From assembly GCF_000224145.3 (NCBI RefSeq), contig NW_004190347.2, positions 377,967-441,966 of the forward strand: a stretch of DNA of 64,000 bases. The letters are read 5' to 3'. This stretch comes from Ciona intestinalis. Its lineage: Eukaryota > Chordata > Ascidiacea > Phlebobranchia > Cionidae. A model generated the notes under the pieces. The model saw only the letters and a program-made list of their open reading frames with translations, made no database searches and was not told the DNA's origin. Positions 23,471 to 37,000 of this stretch are shown piece after piece (within the stretch, counting starts at the first letter, position 1; the number at the start of each line of letters is the position of its first letter). Both the position numbers and the translations under genes were made by a program.

Positions 23471-26400
23471 ATGATTAAAACGAGTAATATTACCTCTGAT
23501 GTTTCGAACAACGCAAGAAAAATCACTCCAGGGCCGTATCGTGCCACAAAACTATGGAATGAAATCGTTCACCAGTTTCGTGACGGGATGCCATGCCGAC
23601 GTCATCGGCGTCACCTGAAAATGTACAACTCCTGCTTCCCCGCCAACGACGCCGTCGACTTTTTGCACGAAATTTTGAAAAGCAATCACAATATTGGGAA
23701 AGACGTTACACGCCAACAGGTGAATAAAAACACACTGTTTCTTAGTTTAAACAAAAATCGTCGGTTACTCTAATTTAATGTCCACAAATTTTCCGATATT
23801 TTTGAAGAAATTTGTTGGGAAAAGGAAAACATTGGTTCTAAAATGAAATTACTTAATTTATTGAGGAAAAACTAATCGGCAGCATAGATTACAGTTTAAT
23901 AAGTTAAGTTGCATTTAATTGCCTGGTTTAGTTTCCCACCATAAAACCAGTGGTGCATGAAATGATGTAACAATGTAACCAGTCAAGCATTAAATGCACT
24001 TCCTACTTTAAGGGGATTAAGAAATTGAAACCAAATGTATATTATTATATGGTAGGGCGGGGGAAGATGGGACACCTTTTCATACTATTTTCTCGTCCCA
24101 TTTGGTAGTAAACAAAGAACATTCAAGGAATTATAAAACCATATCCTCACGACGCCTATAGACCGCTGTTAATTGTTTAAAACACGATCAGGATATCTGG
24201 ATATTATGTGCTAATGGTGTCCCATCTTCCCCCACCCTACAATAAATTACAGTTTAGTTTATACGGAAGGCACTTATTACATAATGAAATAAAAAGAGAC
24301 ATAAATAATTTAGATAGACTTTTATGACATATATAATTTACATAAATAATTTATTTTTAATGGTTTGTATACTAGTCTCAAAAATACATTTTTTGCTATT
24401 TAACAAAAACTAAAATAAGGTTGAAGTCATTTTACAATATACAGCTTTCATAACTTATACATTCCAATCACTATAAGCAAAAAATCCTAATTTTTCAAAT
24501 ATTTTTATTTAAAAATTAAACCTTATTTAAATTTTAGACACTTCAGCTTTTGAGAAAGTTTTTGAAAAACCACATTATTGAAGACATTAACGGTAAATGG
24601 GGGAGTGAAAACTTGGTGGATGACAGCCATCTTTATAGGTAAGATTATATTTGGATAAAATTACTAAATATTTGAGAATATACTGTATGGGTGAAGTGAT
24701 GTGTTTAGGGCTTTAAAAAACCATAGGAATTAGAATGTATGGGTAACTGTAAGTTGGCTTAGTATCTAGAGACAGTATAGCCCTATTAAAAAAACTTCAA
24801 TCAAATTTTACATTTACCCATCTAAGCCATCTTGTTACAATTATATTTTGTTTACGTTTAATTTCACATTCAACAAACTTTTTTTAAATTATATGATATT
24901 TATGTTATAATTCTCATCCCCGCAGATTTAGTGGCCACTTGATGCCAGCAAACAGACAACCACTTTCAACAGTTAACGAAAACGTCAATCACAACAGAGT
25001 TTCAAAAAAATTAAAATCTAAAATAAAAGAACCGAAGAATAAAAAAGAAACAAAAAAACAAGAAAGCGATCGAGGTAATTGTTAAATTTATGACATCATA
25101 ATGTTCTTTGTTTACTCAACCAATTTTCAAAAGCCTAAATCACCAAAATAGAAATACCAATTAGTTAAATTTTTAAACCCTAAATTTTCACCATATAGAA
25201 TATTATTTCCATAAAATGATAAAAAATTAAAATATTTTGCCGGAAATTTTAACATTTAAAATTTTCACCACTGACCATAAATATCTTTTAGAATCAACGT
25301 GCAGTTCCGGTTCGTTGACTCCCTCCCCGGCCCGCCGCTTCAGCATGCGTCCTCTACCCCCGGTCCCACAATGCAAAGTTGAGCCCCGAGTTTTAACGGA
25401 GCAAGAAGAGGACAAAGTATGGAAAGACATTGTTTTGCAGCGAATTAAGAAATCTATGAATTTAAAGTCACTTGAAAATCTTATGCAAACTCAAGATATT
25501 AATGGTAATTATGGGCAAAATTTATTCTTACTAGGCATGGTCCAAAAAGCTATTCCATATGGTTGAGGTTCTATAGCAATGCAAGTGAGGGGACCTGGGA
25601 TTTAGGCAAGGGTTGGCCTGTTACCCAACACCATAGCGAGTTCTAATACGCTTCAATAATAGTTAACTATAACGATCTCCTAAATTTATAAATGAAAAAT
25701 ATTCGACACTATAAACCTAACTTCATTGTTATTAATAGGAAACACATTATACCTTATGAACATAATTCTTAACTAAATTATTATATCGCAGGTGGTTGGG
25801 TTAAACACAATGCCACAAAAGTTGGTAAGAGTGGGGTGGTTCAAGTTTCTATTGATGAAGATCTACCTTACTGGGCTCTAAGTGCAATGACATGTCTCGC
25901 TAATTGGCCGAATGGCAAAGACACAGGTAATTAACTAATTAACTAATAATGAATATATAACTTATTTATCCTGCGCCAGTCGTTATACCCCGGGTTTTCT
26001 GTTTCATACACCCCGTGTCAGCTTACAAGTTACCACGTTGTTTTATCTTCGCATAAATATGACATTAAATCCTAAATAAACACACAATATGTTAACATAG
26101 ATGTTTAAATTAAATTAAACTTGCATTCCAGGCCTTCCCTGCTACAGAGGTTTCGAACATGACGTATTTAAAGCGATTTGTGATTTCTATTGCTACGGGC
26201 GTTCTACCACGAAACCAACAAACCAATCAAATCACTCGGACCAACATATCTACTCATCCATAAAAACGAGCGAACCGTTACTTACATATGATCTCTATGA
26301 GCTATTCACGAACATCTTATGCATGGCGCGACCGGAAACGAAAGAGGTTGCCATCGAATGTTTACAACTCTGCCTCATGCTGTTACCACCTAGCAACAGA

Positions 26401-28057
26401 AGGAAACTTCATCTGTTGTTAAGATTGATGGCAAAAGTTTCAGGGAATCCTCATCTTACTAATATGAGCAAGAACATGCCTACAAGGTGATTATATGATC
26501 CTATTATGGAATTAAGACTAAGGATGTGTAGATTTTTTTCGCAAAACACTAAGTGCCACTCTAGACCCAATAAAAATAAGATTCTATTCTATAAGGGTGA
26601 GGTCTTCAGTGAGACACACCTGAGACCTGAGATGTAGGTCTGTTACTGAAACATCCAGGGGGCTACCAATAATAGAGATTCTATTCTATAAGTGTGAGGT
26701 CTTCAGTCAGGCACACCTGAGACCATTACCTTAACACCCAGGGTGCTACCATCTAGACCCCACCGAGGTAGTTTATAAACACTCAATAAAATACACAATC
26801 CATCCCCATACCACTTTCACTAACTAAATACTTAACTTTCCAGGGTGTTGCTTCTCCACACATTCTCACGTCACATTCTCTCCTGCTTTGAAGAGGTTTA
26901 TCTGGATGAGTTGCTCGCAATGAGACTTGTAACATTTCTTATTGACCACCATAAAGATGTCATGGAGGTGCCAACTGGTTTGGTTGACAGAGTGAATGAA
27001 AAATTGGAAAGATTGAGAAGGCCTGTTATTAGGTGGGTTGTATTATATATATATATATATATATGGTGTATCGTATATGTTTATAGGCGCCAACTTTATA
27101 AACACAGGGGAGGCAGGAATAGTTGGACACACAATCATGTGAAACAAATCTATCTTATTGATTCCAATGTTTACTGATTAAATGTACTGCAGAAAATCCA
27201 AGGTTGGCCTCCCTACCTTTAAATAAAAACACACAGTTTGTTGGTGTTTAAAACACTTCAGGAGCAATTTAACATAAATATCACGTTCTAACATAGAAAT
27301 CATATTTCAATAATTTTAACATAGAAATCATTTTTATAGATACGGAGACGGGGACAACGAAGGCTCGTTCGTTCAATATTCATATTTCCCTGGAACGAAC
27401 ACAAAACTTGCGCACGTTGAAATACTCAGTCGTTCAAAGTCAGTTGAAGCCATCAAGTCACTTACCACGGGCCCACGTGCCAAGTTTAATGATGGGGATG
27501 TGAAAGAAAAATCTAAACAGTAAGTTTTTTACTACGATTTATACAAAAAAAGTTATGATTTGTATAAAAAAGAGGTGCAACTAATTTAAAGGTTATTGTT
27601 TTGTTAACACCTAATGAGAAATACCCCCCCAAAAAATCAGTATAAAAAAATAAAATAAACGTTATAAAAAAAATAAATAAAAGTAACTACCTGTAAAAAA
27701 ATGAAATGTAAGTTAAATTGTTAAAACAACCTCAATTATTACATCATAGTTACCATTATGACATCATCAATCTAACCATTATTATTTTACAGTCGAAGAT
27801 CCGTCACGTTAACCTACACCGAGGAAGAAGCGCAACCGGCCACTAGAGCGCGCCACAGACGTAGCTCAACCATTTCAACGAAGATGTTCAACTTGCGAGC
27901 GAAATCGAAAAACCCACTCAAGCCTGCGCAATCTTGCCCAGATATAACAGACCGTCTTACCCCGCCTTCCCCCCCAACATTGCCACCAAAAACATTTTCG
28001 AGTTCGAGTCGGAATATAAAATCTCTTATTAATAAATTGAGGAGAAACAGATCATAA
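23471..28057 (+). CDS. DEPDC1B: DEP domain-containing protein 1 family (DEPDC1B-like)
   Basis: Nine exons join in phase to about 611 aa: 23471-23719, 24538-24638, 24926-25074, 25292-25504, 25792-25926, 26132-26486, 26844-27032, 27340-27519, 27793-28057. Exon 1 has [12 protein letters not shown] and [14 protein letters not shown] of the DEP domain (about residues 18-110), finishing with [15 protein letters not shown] in exon 2. Exons 5-7 carry the RhoGAP-like part ([63 protein letters not shown]). The C-terminus is Ser/Pro-rich and strongly basic. The family works at membranes in Rho/Rac signalling and the cell cycle; its RhoGAP domain is generally considered catalytically weak. The protein lacks the long central insertion of vertebrate DEPDC1 and so resembles DEPDC1B in layout, though as a pre-duplication orthologue it may represent both. 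Exon 4 could read past its donor to a stop in the intron, giving a short false ORF. Confidence 0.93.
24049..24242. mobile_element. MITE in DEPDC1B intron 1
   Basis: Well-preserved copy: GGTAGGGCGGGGGAAGATGG at the left, GGTGTCCCATCTTCCCCCAC at the right; core in the orientation opposite to the 11568 copy. Confidence 0.9.
26570..26800 (+). repeat. Diverged long form of the 97-bp repeat, DEPDC1B intron 6
   Basis: Two partial units: ATTCTATTCTATAAGGGTGA, GGTCTTCAGTGAGACACACC, CAGGGTGCTACCATCTAGAC, GTTTATAAACACTCAATAAA. This longer form includes a tail absent from the short tandem arrays. Confidence 0.65.
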
Positions 28058-29719
28058 TTTTTACACCCCCCTCTCATGCGTAGCTACTTTTACCTACCCA
28101 CCTCATGCTTAAAAAGTTCCAATTTATTGTGTTTTTTATCAAATACTTCATACTTCAATAATAAGTTGGATCCAAGATTTAGCGTTTTGCCGCAAACTCG
28201 GATTTGTTTTCACTCTTGCATTCTCTCATAAAATCCTTTGCACTGACCCAACATGTTATAAAAACATTATTCTCATACTTTTGCTACAAGTTGATATGCC
28301 TGCGTGACATGCATGTCAAATGTGTTAAATTCAACCAAAATCTGATATGCGAGCAACAAAGTTGATCCATCTTCATTCAAATTGTTGATGTATTGTCATT
28401 TAACCCGGTAAACCAAGTAACTAATTGGTAATAATCTCAATAATGCTTCTGACAACTTTTATTCGATGCTTACGCTCTTAAACTTTTTCTTTCTCCCTTT
28501 TTGGATGATTTGTCACTAAAACTGACGGACGCGAAATGTTTCTAACCCCTAACACTGTTAACTATTACTGCCATTAAACTATGAAACCTAACCTTTGTGC
28601 TCAGTATATTAAGAACAGTTGGTTTATATATCATGGTGCATATTTCATGATCGAAAATATTGAAGCAAAAGCAAAAAAGCAAAATAATTTACGAAAATTA
28701 AAAAAATTCTAGAGTTCGTTTGCGTAAAAAAGTGATGTTTTAGTTTTATATGATAAGACAAAACATCTACACTTGTATAGCACATCAGTCATGCATAAAT
28801 TATATTAAATGTTTTCAAACGGGTTTGAATCACAACACACTAGATCTATTTGCGACAAACCAAAGTTAAGGAAAGTCACATTTTACAAATCTACACGTGT
28901 TAAAACTTAAAATAAATTATTGTTAATTTGTAAAAATTATACAGCACACTAATTGATTGCTAATAAAATTTATTAACTTTGCGCCACAGTTTAAATAAAT
29001 CTGACTTGGAAGACGTAAGTTGTCTGAATTAAAATTCTTCTTATAATTTCAATGATCACCGATAATTAAAACTGAAAAAGCCATTCCTGTTCAAAACACC
29101 CAATAAAACCCATCATAGAATACTATACGTTATTTATGCAGCAAAATATGGGATCAACAAATACAGCAGACATTTTATACCATTTCATATTAAACAGCTC
29201 AACAGTAATTAATGAAATAGGTAAAATTTATACATATACACAAAACTGCTTGCAAATAATTAGATCTTGTGGCTGGGAACCATAACTTTAGTAATCTGTG
29301 TTTCCACAAAACAGGCAAGCGGTTTGCTAACTTTTGGCTCTTGTAGAAAACAGTTAAATAACATGATCGATTCTTTTAAAAATTATCATAAAACTTACTT
29401 TATCTGCATAGACCTAACTTTAGGGTTGCATGGGGTAGACAGTAACACCAAAAATTTTGAAACAGACGGTCCGTTTTTAAGGTAAGACAGATTTTACCCT
29501 TTTTTGTTCAGTGTCTATACAAACAAGCAGAGCCAAAGTATATTGCATTCACCACATTAATCAATGAGGTTTCCTATATTTGACAACTATGAGTGTAACT
29601 GTATTTTAACAATGTCACTCCAGATTTTAAAAAAAGTCAAAAATACATTTGCTACCCAGCCATGCATGGTTAACATAGCATTGATATATGTTGTTGACAG
29701 TAAATAAAATATAAAACAC
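28058..29719. other. Intergenic region between convergent DEPDC1B and ECHDC3
   Basis: AT-rich single-copy-looking DNA containing the two 3' UTRs. No exon-like frame, array or MITE recognised. Short open frames near 29267-29485 lack splice context and family resemblance. Confidence 0.6.
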
Positions 29720-32700
29720 TTAATCCAGGTTGTGATCCCATGTTGGGTTCCTTCTCTCCAGGAAAGCTTTGATACCTTCAGGTCCATCATGCAAACACAT
29801 GTTTTCGACCATTATGTTTGATGCGTCTCTGTGTTGGGTAAGTTAGAAGCAAAAAAGGGGTGTTTGGGGTGTAGTTGCCATAAAGTAATATTAAAAATAA
29901 TAGACACATGTTATCTACTATAATATTACTATAATATTTGATTGTGTATGGAGGTGTAGTAAGGGTTTATAAAAAGAGGTGTAGTAAGTAATACTAAGAA
30001 TATTGCATGGTACTGTTTGAAACCATGTATATTACATGGTACTGTGCACCATTTGAAACACTCGTCAGTTTGAGCACAATTGTAATAAATGGGCATGTAA
30101 TGTGCGATGAAACAGTACATTTATTCGTTTAATTTTTAAATAATATTACTACAGTCATATATTAAACCCCTTGGCTTATCACCCCAGGGATAAACATGAA
30201 AGTATCCTAACTCAACAATAAACATGAGGTGTATGAATACACCATGTGTGTCTGGTGTATATGAAGACACCCATGTTATAACTCGACAGTGAACATGAGG
30301 TGTATGAATATACCATGTGTGTCTGGTGTATAAGAAGACACCCATGTTATAACTCGACAGTGAGCATGAGGTGTGAAGCCACCATGTATTTCTACCACCA
30401 ACTTGTCAAACAGTAAAACCTTTAGAACAAATCACTGAATTAAACACTATACTTACTGGTAAGCTGAGTTTCTGTCTTTAACAATTTGTCGATAAAACGT
30501 GGACTTTCCCAAAGCAATGACCGACCGACTTTTCTCGCAAATCCCCTCGGCTATCCTCGTTACTTCCGCTTGTAGTTGTTCATGCGGAACCACTCGGCTT
30601 ACGAGGCCGTTGGATAAAGCTTCTGTTGGTTGAGATTTGGGTTATGTATGTAGTGGTGAGAGGGCCTTGGCCAATATTATGTTGTATAGCTATATACCAA
30701 ATATTGTGTCACACAGACACCCAAAACATTAAACATACAACTTTATTTTACCCATGAACTACAAACACAACATATATACAAGTAATATTACACCCCACCC
30801 AGTGGTGCAGTCAGGGGGGTTCGAAAGTCGCAATCCCTTTTTTTTTAAATAATAATTTATAAAAAACAATTGTTTTAAATAAATATTTTTCTTCTAGCTC
30901 CACCTCTGCACCCCACACTTACGTTGTGCGCTGATGATTTCGCCAGTTAGCAGCATATCCAAAGCTAACTTTCTTGGAACAGCTCGTGCTAAAGCTACAG
31001 CTGGTGTCGAACAAAACAACCCAATGTTTACTCTGGTGGGGAAATGATTGGATTATTTGATTTGTTGCTTTATCTAAACTAAATGTTTTATTCTATATAG
31101 GCATAGTTCTGGGGAAAAATATTTAAAGGCAATTGCTTGGTCCCAGTGGTCACTAATGGGTTGTCCAAATTATCAGCCATACAGAAAAACAATCACCCAG
31201 AAAGTTACACACAGTGTATTAGTGGTTTATGAAACGGGACAACCGTGTTTTAACGACTGTCTTTTCCCGCCATGCCAGGATATAAAAGTTACATACATTC
31301 ACCCATAAAGATGCAGACCACAAAAGGATAAAACAAGCCCCATATATTCAACCCACCCTGGTGTACAGAACGTTGCTTTCTCTGAAGCCACTGCCATATC
31401 ACATGTTGCTACCAGTTGGCAACCAGCAGCTGTAGCAATGGCCCCGACCTCAGCTATCACAGGCACTGGGATATCTTGAATCAGCTCCATTATATCACTA
31501 CATATATGGAAGATGTTGGCGTGCTCGGATCGCTTCTTTATAGAAACCTGAGTGGAAAAGTTGAGTTTGTTTTGTGTGGGAATTTGAGTGACTTATCCAT
31601 GGTTGTCAAAACACAGGTGTTCGGTTTCATATGCCTCGTGCCTGCTTACAAGTTACCACGTATGTAACTTTGTTGGTGATTGTTTTTCTGTATACATGGC
31701 AACTTAGACAACCCTGTTTTACAAACACTCTGCTAACAGTTCCAGAATTCCCACAGTCATACAAGTAAACCAACAGTCAATATGTTACATAACTGATATA
31801 AACCCTACTTACCAACTCTTTCAAGTCGTGTCCAGCACAAAACGCGGGTCCGTTGGCCGACAACACGATCACCCTCAGATCCAACTCCTTCACATCACGT
31901 AAGATATTTTCCCTCAAACTTTCCATCAGTTTCAAGGACATGGCGTTTCTATTGAGAAGAGCAACTTTGTTTAGTTGGATGGTCGGCAAAAGTGTAACAC
32001 CAGAATTGTATGTCTTTTTGCACAGAACATATTGCTATCTTAAGTTAAATGATGCTCAGTAATCAGAGTTTGCATAATAAAAATATATATATATATTAAA
32101 ACGCCAAATAGCCGAATTGTAACTTTATATTAATTTCCATAATGCTAAACCATGGAGTATTAATTGTTTGTTTGTATATTAATTGCATATAGTTTTTGCA
32201 CCAAAATGCATAAATATTTTAAAGGTAAACTAATATTAGTATAATAATAACTTTAAGATCACCGTTTTGCTGGGTTGTTTAATACAATTCTACGAATCCC
32301 ATTCTCTTGGGTGCATAAAGTGAGTTGGCCATTCTTGTTTGAATAACTTCGAGCTAAAATCGTGGCTGAAATGAAAAAGGTTTTGTTATTATATGGTGGT
32401 TGATGTTGTTAATGTTGGGGTAATGAGAAAACACTGGTCCAAATCCCAGGTCCCATGGCATGCCTCACTGTAGGACCTCACCCATATAGAATAGAATGCG
32501 CATATACAGTGTTGAGGTAATGGGCCAACTCTGGCCTAAACCCCAGATCCCATGGCGTGCCTCACTGTAGGACCTCACCCATATAGAATAGAATGTGCAT
32601 ATACAATGTTGGGGTAATGGGCCAACACTGGTCCAAATCCCAGGTCCCATGGCATGCCTCACTGTAGGACCTCACCCATATAGAATAGAATGCGCATATA

Positions 32701-33587
32701 CAGTGTTGGGGTAATGGGCCAACTCTGGCCTAAACCCCAGATCCCATGGCGTGCCTCACTGTAGGACCTCACCCATATAGAATAGAAGGTGCATATACAA
32801 TATTGGGGTAATGGGCCAACACTGGTCCAAATCCCAGGTCCCATGGCATGCCTCACTGTAGGACCTCACCCATATAGAATAGAATGCGCATATACAGTGT
32901 TGGGGTAATGGGCCAACTCTGGCCTAAACCCCAGATCCCATGGCGTGCCTCACTGTAGGACCTCACCCATATAGAATAGATGTTGTATAATGTTGGGGTA
33001 ATGGGAAAACACTGGTCCAAATCCCAGGTCCCATGGCATGCCTCACTGTAGGACCTCACCCATATAGAATAGAATGCGCATATACAGTGTTGAGGTAATG
33101 GGCCAACTCTGGCCTAAACCCCAGATCCCATGGCGTGCCTCACTGTAGGACCTCACCCATATAGAATAGAAGGTGCATATACAATATTGGGGTAATGGGC
33201 CAACACTGGTCCAAATCCCAGGTCCCATGGCATGCCTCACTGTAGGACCTTACCCATATAGAATAGAATGTGCATATACAATGTTGGGGTAATGGGCCAA
33301 CTCTGGCCTAAACCCCAGGTCCCATGGCATGCCTCACTGTAGGATCTCACCCATATAGAATAGAATGTGCATATACAATGTGGGGGTAATGGGCCAACTC
33401 TGACCTAAACCCCAGATCCCATGGCATGCCTCGTTGTAGGACCTCAACTATATAGAATATGGTTTGCAACCACTTAAATTAAAAAAATGGCAATTTTCTT
33501 TTAACAAAACACAAATCAAAGCAATACCATTGCATTTATTGCTCTTACCTTGTTAATAAAGCGTCTGAACAACTTTGCAGAAAGCAT
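29720..33587 (-). CDS. ECHDC3: Enoyl-CoA hydratase domain-containing protein 3 (ECHDC3)
   Basis: Exons on the minus strand: 33587-33549, 32365-32263, 31948-31813, 31547-31357, 31032-30923, 30622-30457, 29828-29720 (stop). Total is about 284 aa; human is 303. Exon 1 (MLSAKLFRRFINK) plus ILARSYS of exon 2 resembles a mitochondrial presequence. The crotonase fold follows: GIRRIVLNNPAKRNAMSL, VIVLSANGPAFCAGHDLKEL (oxyanion-hole region), AAGCQLVATCDMAVASE, CTPGVNIGLFCSTPAVALAR, and GKSTFYRQIV. Exons 2-7 join perfectly in phase. The 1-to-2 join does not: exon 1 ends in phase 0 whereas exon 2 needs one extra base, so exon 1 may be mis-chosen, may be missing a microexon, or may carry an assembly error. 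The protein is an atypical mitochondrial crotonase whose substrate is not settled. Intron 1 holds a large tandem array. Confidence 0.92.
30215..30375 (-). repeat. 71-bp minisatellite, about 2.2 copies, reverse
   Basis: Reverse-complement units: GAGGTGTATGAATACACCAT, GTGTGTCTGGTGTATAAGAA, CACCCATGTTATAACTCGAC. In ECHDC3 intron 6. Confidence 0.92.
31130..31300 (-). repeat. SINE body and tail fragment, ECHDC3 intron 4
   Basis: CAGTGGTCACTAATGGGTTG, ATCAGCCATACAGAAAAACA and a tail-type block (ACAACCGTGTTTTAACGACT). The same order is seen in other SINE copies. Confidence 0.65.
32405..33462 (-). repeat. 97-bp repeat array with two-unit higher order, ECHDC3 intron 1
   Basis: About eleven units in reverse orientation. 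Two unit types alternate: type A (CAACACTGGTCCAAATCCCA, GGTCCCATGGCATGCC) and type B (GGCCTAAACCCCAGATCCCA, TGGCGTGCC), so the real period is about 194 bp for much of the array. One unit near 32978-33000 is shortened, and the last two units are mixed. Confidence 0.93.
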
Positions 33588-34083
33588 TGTAATGATAATG
33601 TAATACCAATACTAATACAACAATACTATTGTTTACAATTCAACCGAGTAGCAGAATACAGTGTTTATAGGACGATTTTAAAAAAAAGTCTTACGCTCAA
33701 TAAAATTGTACAATTATACAACTTGAATGCAACTAATTATTCGGCAGAGTTAATATTCGGATCTACCAACAGCAACAAGGGCATAAGAAAAGGGAAGTAC
33801 ATTTTACGCATAATATATTGTTTCACACTGAAAATGACGTAATGAAGTCAGTTAATTAACGTTAAATATATTTTGTAAGTGGTCATGCTAATAATAAGCC
33901 CGATTATCGTTACTGTATTCAAAGAAATAAATAAAAAATATTTTAGTTAAATAACCTCAACTTTATATACGTCATGATATTTCTATGATGTTTTACTAGA
34001 GGGAATTGCCCGTTGTGGCGGGAAAATATAATTATAACAAATTCCAATATTTTTTTTAATGAACTCGTTAATTTTTTCTAAGA
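33588..34083. promoter_or_regulatory. Divergent ECHDC3 / HAUS4 promoter interval
   Basis: About 500 bp of AT-rich sequence separates the two divergent first coding exons, so both promoters must lie here unless 5' UTR exons are more distant. TGACGTAA at about 33836 and ATACGTCATGATATTTC near 33968 are the only CRE-like motifs I see. The HAUS4 ATG follows a strong TTTTTTCTAAG acceptor. Confidence 0.5.
34066..34083 (+). promoter_or_regulatory. Possible spliced-leader acceptor before HAUS4
   Basis: AATTTTTTCTAAG is followed one base later by the HAUS4 ATG. A polypyrimidine tract plus AG abutting the start is what an SL trans-splice site looks like; tunicates such as Ciona use SL trans-splicing. 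It could equally be the end of a cis-spliced 5' UTR intron. Confidence 0.45.
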
Positions 34084-37000
34084 ATGGCTGGAAATTTAAA
34101 CAAAAGTGATGAAATTATGAAAAGAAATCCCAAACTTGCTGAAGTGATAAAATTGTTGGAAGACAAACGGAAAGAACGAAGAGACGCATTGGAAAGACGG
34201 CTGGATGAGGTCATTTCTCATTTGTTTGTTTTTCAACTTATTTTGTCCTCTTAAAAAAATCTGGCGATAGCGCCGCGAAAAATATTTATATGGTAACCTG
34301 TGGTTCAAGGCTTGTCGCTGCTACCATTGTGGGCGTATGTGTCCTTGGGCAAGAAACTTAACAGTAGTTGTTACAACCCAGTAGTCACTAATGGCTAATG
34401 AGTTGTCTAAAGTGTCTTTCATACATTAAAACAATCAACCACAAAGTTACATGCTTGGTAACAGAACACTAGTGTTATAATGACTGCCATTGCTGTGGGG
34501 AAAATAAGTTACGTTCATTCATCAATAAATAAACATTAAAATAAACTTTCTATTCAACAGGCGAATGCGAAATTATCATCCACCAAGAGCGAATGGTTGA
34601 AACAACAAACATTGTATTTATCTGTTCAACATGTGTTGGATCATAATGAGGAGTGTGATGTAAGAACTTGGGTGTTTGTTGCAAACAATTGGATATTTCT
34701 GCTAAAAAAATTATTACAGTGGATTAGCCATGCTGTTATGTTAATGCTCTAAAATTTAACAGCCAAAATACATTTTTGTAATGATAAGAATTTAAAAACC
34801 TATTTTCACCTAAACCAAGTATAAACCAACATTTTCTCTAGTTAGGGGAAGCCCCTAAAGCTTTTCAAATCGCTCAATGTTTGAATTCCGTCGACGAGGA
34901 TTCGGCTTTCAATGTTCGGCGTCATGATCTTACTTCTATGTTGGATGATAAGGTTAGTTGGGTTGTAATGTAGCTTATGTATAAATATAGAACAATAGTA
35001 AGGAATGTTACTTTTATCCTCCCATGACGGGGCAACGACAGTTGTTATAACACGGGTGTTCTGTTTCATACACCTCGTGCCCGCTTACAAGTTACCACGT
35101 ATGTAACTTAGTAGGTAATTGTTAATTTAAACAATTTAATTTAAACAGCCGACTATTGAATTCTATTATTATTTTTATCAAGATTTCTATGCTCATAAAT
35201 GTTTTATAACATTTCTATGTCTCCCAGGAGAAACTCGACCGGGCGAAGAAATTACTTTCGCAAAAAGTTGAAACGCACTTGAGCAACACTTGTTTAAATT
35301 TAATGAAATTTCATGACCTGCCCAAACTATCAGGTAAACATGAATTCAGTCTTGGTAATCTTGCTCTTATATATTATATAAGGATTTCTGAATATCTTAA
35401 ACTAGTTGAATAAAGGTGTCAAAAAAGACAAAAGCATGGATATGTAAATTATTATTTGTGAAATAAAATAAAAGAGAATGAAAACATGTCCCATCTCACC
35501 CCAACCTACTATATAGGAATTTATAACTAGCTAAATGCATATTGTATGTATACAATATATATATATTGTATGTGTAAGCAACAATATTAACTTTATCCGA
35601 AAACAAACTCAGAGAATGGCAAAGTATTACACGCACGTGCCTTACAACTCGGAGAAATGGTAAAAAATGAAAAACTTGAATTTGCAAAATTGGATAAATA
35701 TTCATCTGAACTGGGAGAGAAACTGCTGGATCTTTATGTGGATTATCATCAGGTAAATAAAGAAAATAATAAATAAAAATGTTTTTGAAAAGTAATACTT
35801 CAAAAAGTTACATACGTGGTAACTTGTAAGCGGGCACGAGGTGTATGAAACAGAACACCCCTGTTATAACGACTGTCGTTGCCCTGCCATGCGAGGATAA
35901 ATAAGTTACATAAGTGGTAACTCGTAAGCTGGCTCGAGGTGTATGAAACGGAACACTTGTGTTATAACTACTGTCGTTGCCCCACCATGCAAGGATAAAT
36001 AAGTTAAATACGTGGTAACTTGTAAGCGGGCACAAGGTGTATGAAACAGAAAACCCGTGTTATAACGACTGTCGTTTCCCCGCCATGCGAGGATAAATAA
36101 GTTACATACATGGTAACTTGTATGCGGACACGAAGTGTATGAAACAGAACACCCGTGTTATAACGACTGTCGTTGCCCCGCCACAGGAGGATAAATAAGT
36201 TACATACATGGTAACTCGTATGCGGACACGAAGTGTATGAAACAGAACACCCGTGTTATATCCATTGTTGTTGCCCCGCCACAGGAGGATAAATAAGTTA
36301 CATACATGGTAACTCGTATGCGGACACGAAGTGTATGAAACAGAACACCCGTGTTATATCCATTGTCGTTGCCCCGCCATGCGAGGATAAATAAGTTACA
36401 TACATGGTAACTCGTATGCGGGCACGAGGTGTATGAAACAGAACACCCGTGTTATAACGACTGTTGTTGCCCCGCCACAGGAGGATAAATAAGTTACATA
36501 CATGGTAACTCGTATGCGGACACGAAGTGTATGAAACAGAACACCCGTGTTATATCCATTGTCGTTGCCCCGCCATGCGAGGATAAATAAGTTACATACA
36601 TGGTAACTCGTATGCGGGCACGAGGTGTATGAAACAGAACACCCGTGTTATATCCATTGTCGTTGTCCCGCCATGCGAGGATAAATAAGTTACATACATG
36701 GTAACTCGTATGCGGGCATGAGGTGTATGAAACAGAACACCCTTGTTATAACGACTGTCGTTGCCCCGCCATGTGAGGATAAATTATCCATACGTTTTCT
36801 CGTATGCGGTACCATTTTAAGTACAATTTTTAAAACTAAAAATTCACACACTCACTCACTGGAAGAACTTCCAACAGTCATTGCTTGTGGTATTTTAAAC
36901 TTATTACCTACATTATTACATCATAGATATCATGATGTTATCATTATTAATACAGGAGCTTCATAATTGCGTTGACTCACTCACGGAAATATTATCCAAA

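Noticed and set aside
25505..25566. Read-through C-terminus of DEPDC1B exon 4 (…[13 protein letters not shown] stop)
   Set aside because: A GTAATT donor at 25505 joins in phase to exon 5 and restores the conserved family sequence; the read-through is intron.
32405..33462. ORFs encoding MRSYSEACHGTWDLDQSW-type peptides (also 15509, 20140, 44592, 46939)
   Set aside because: Translations of the 97-bp tandem repeat; they appear wherever the repeat does, in whichever strand.
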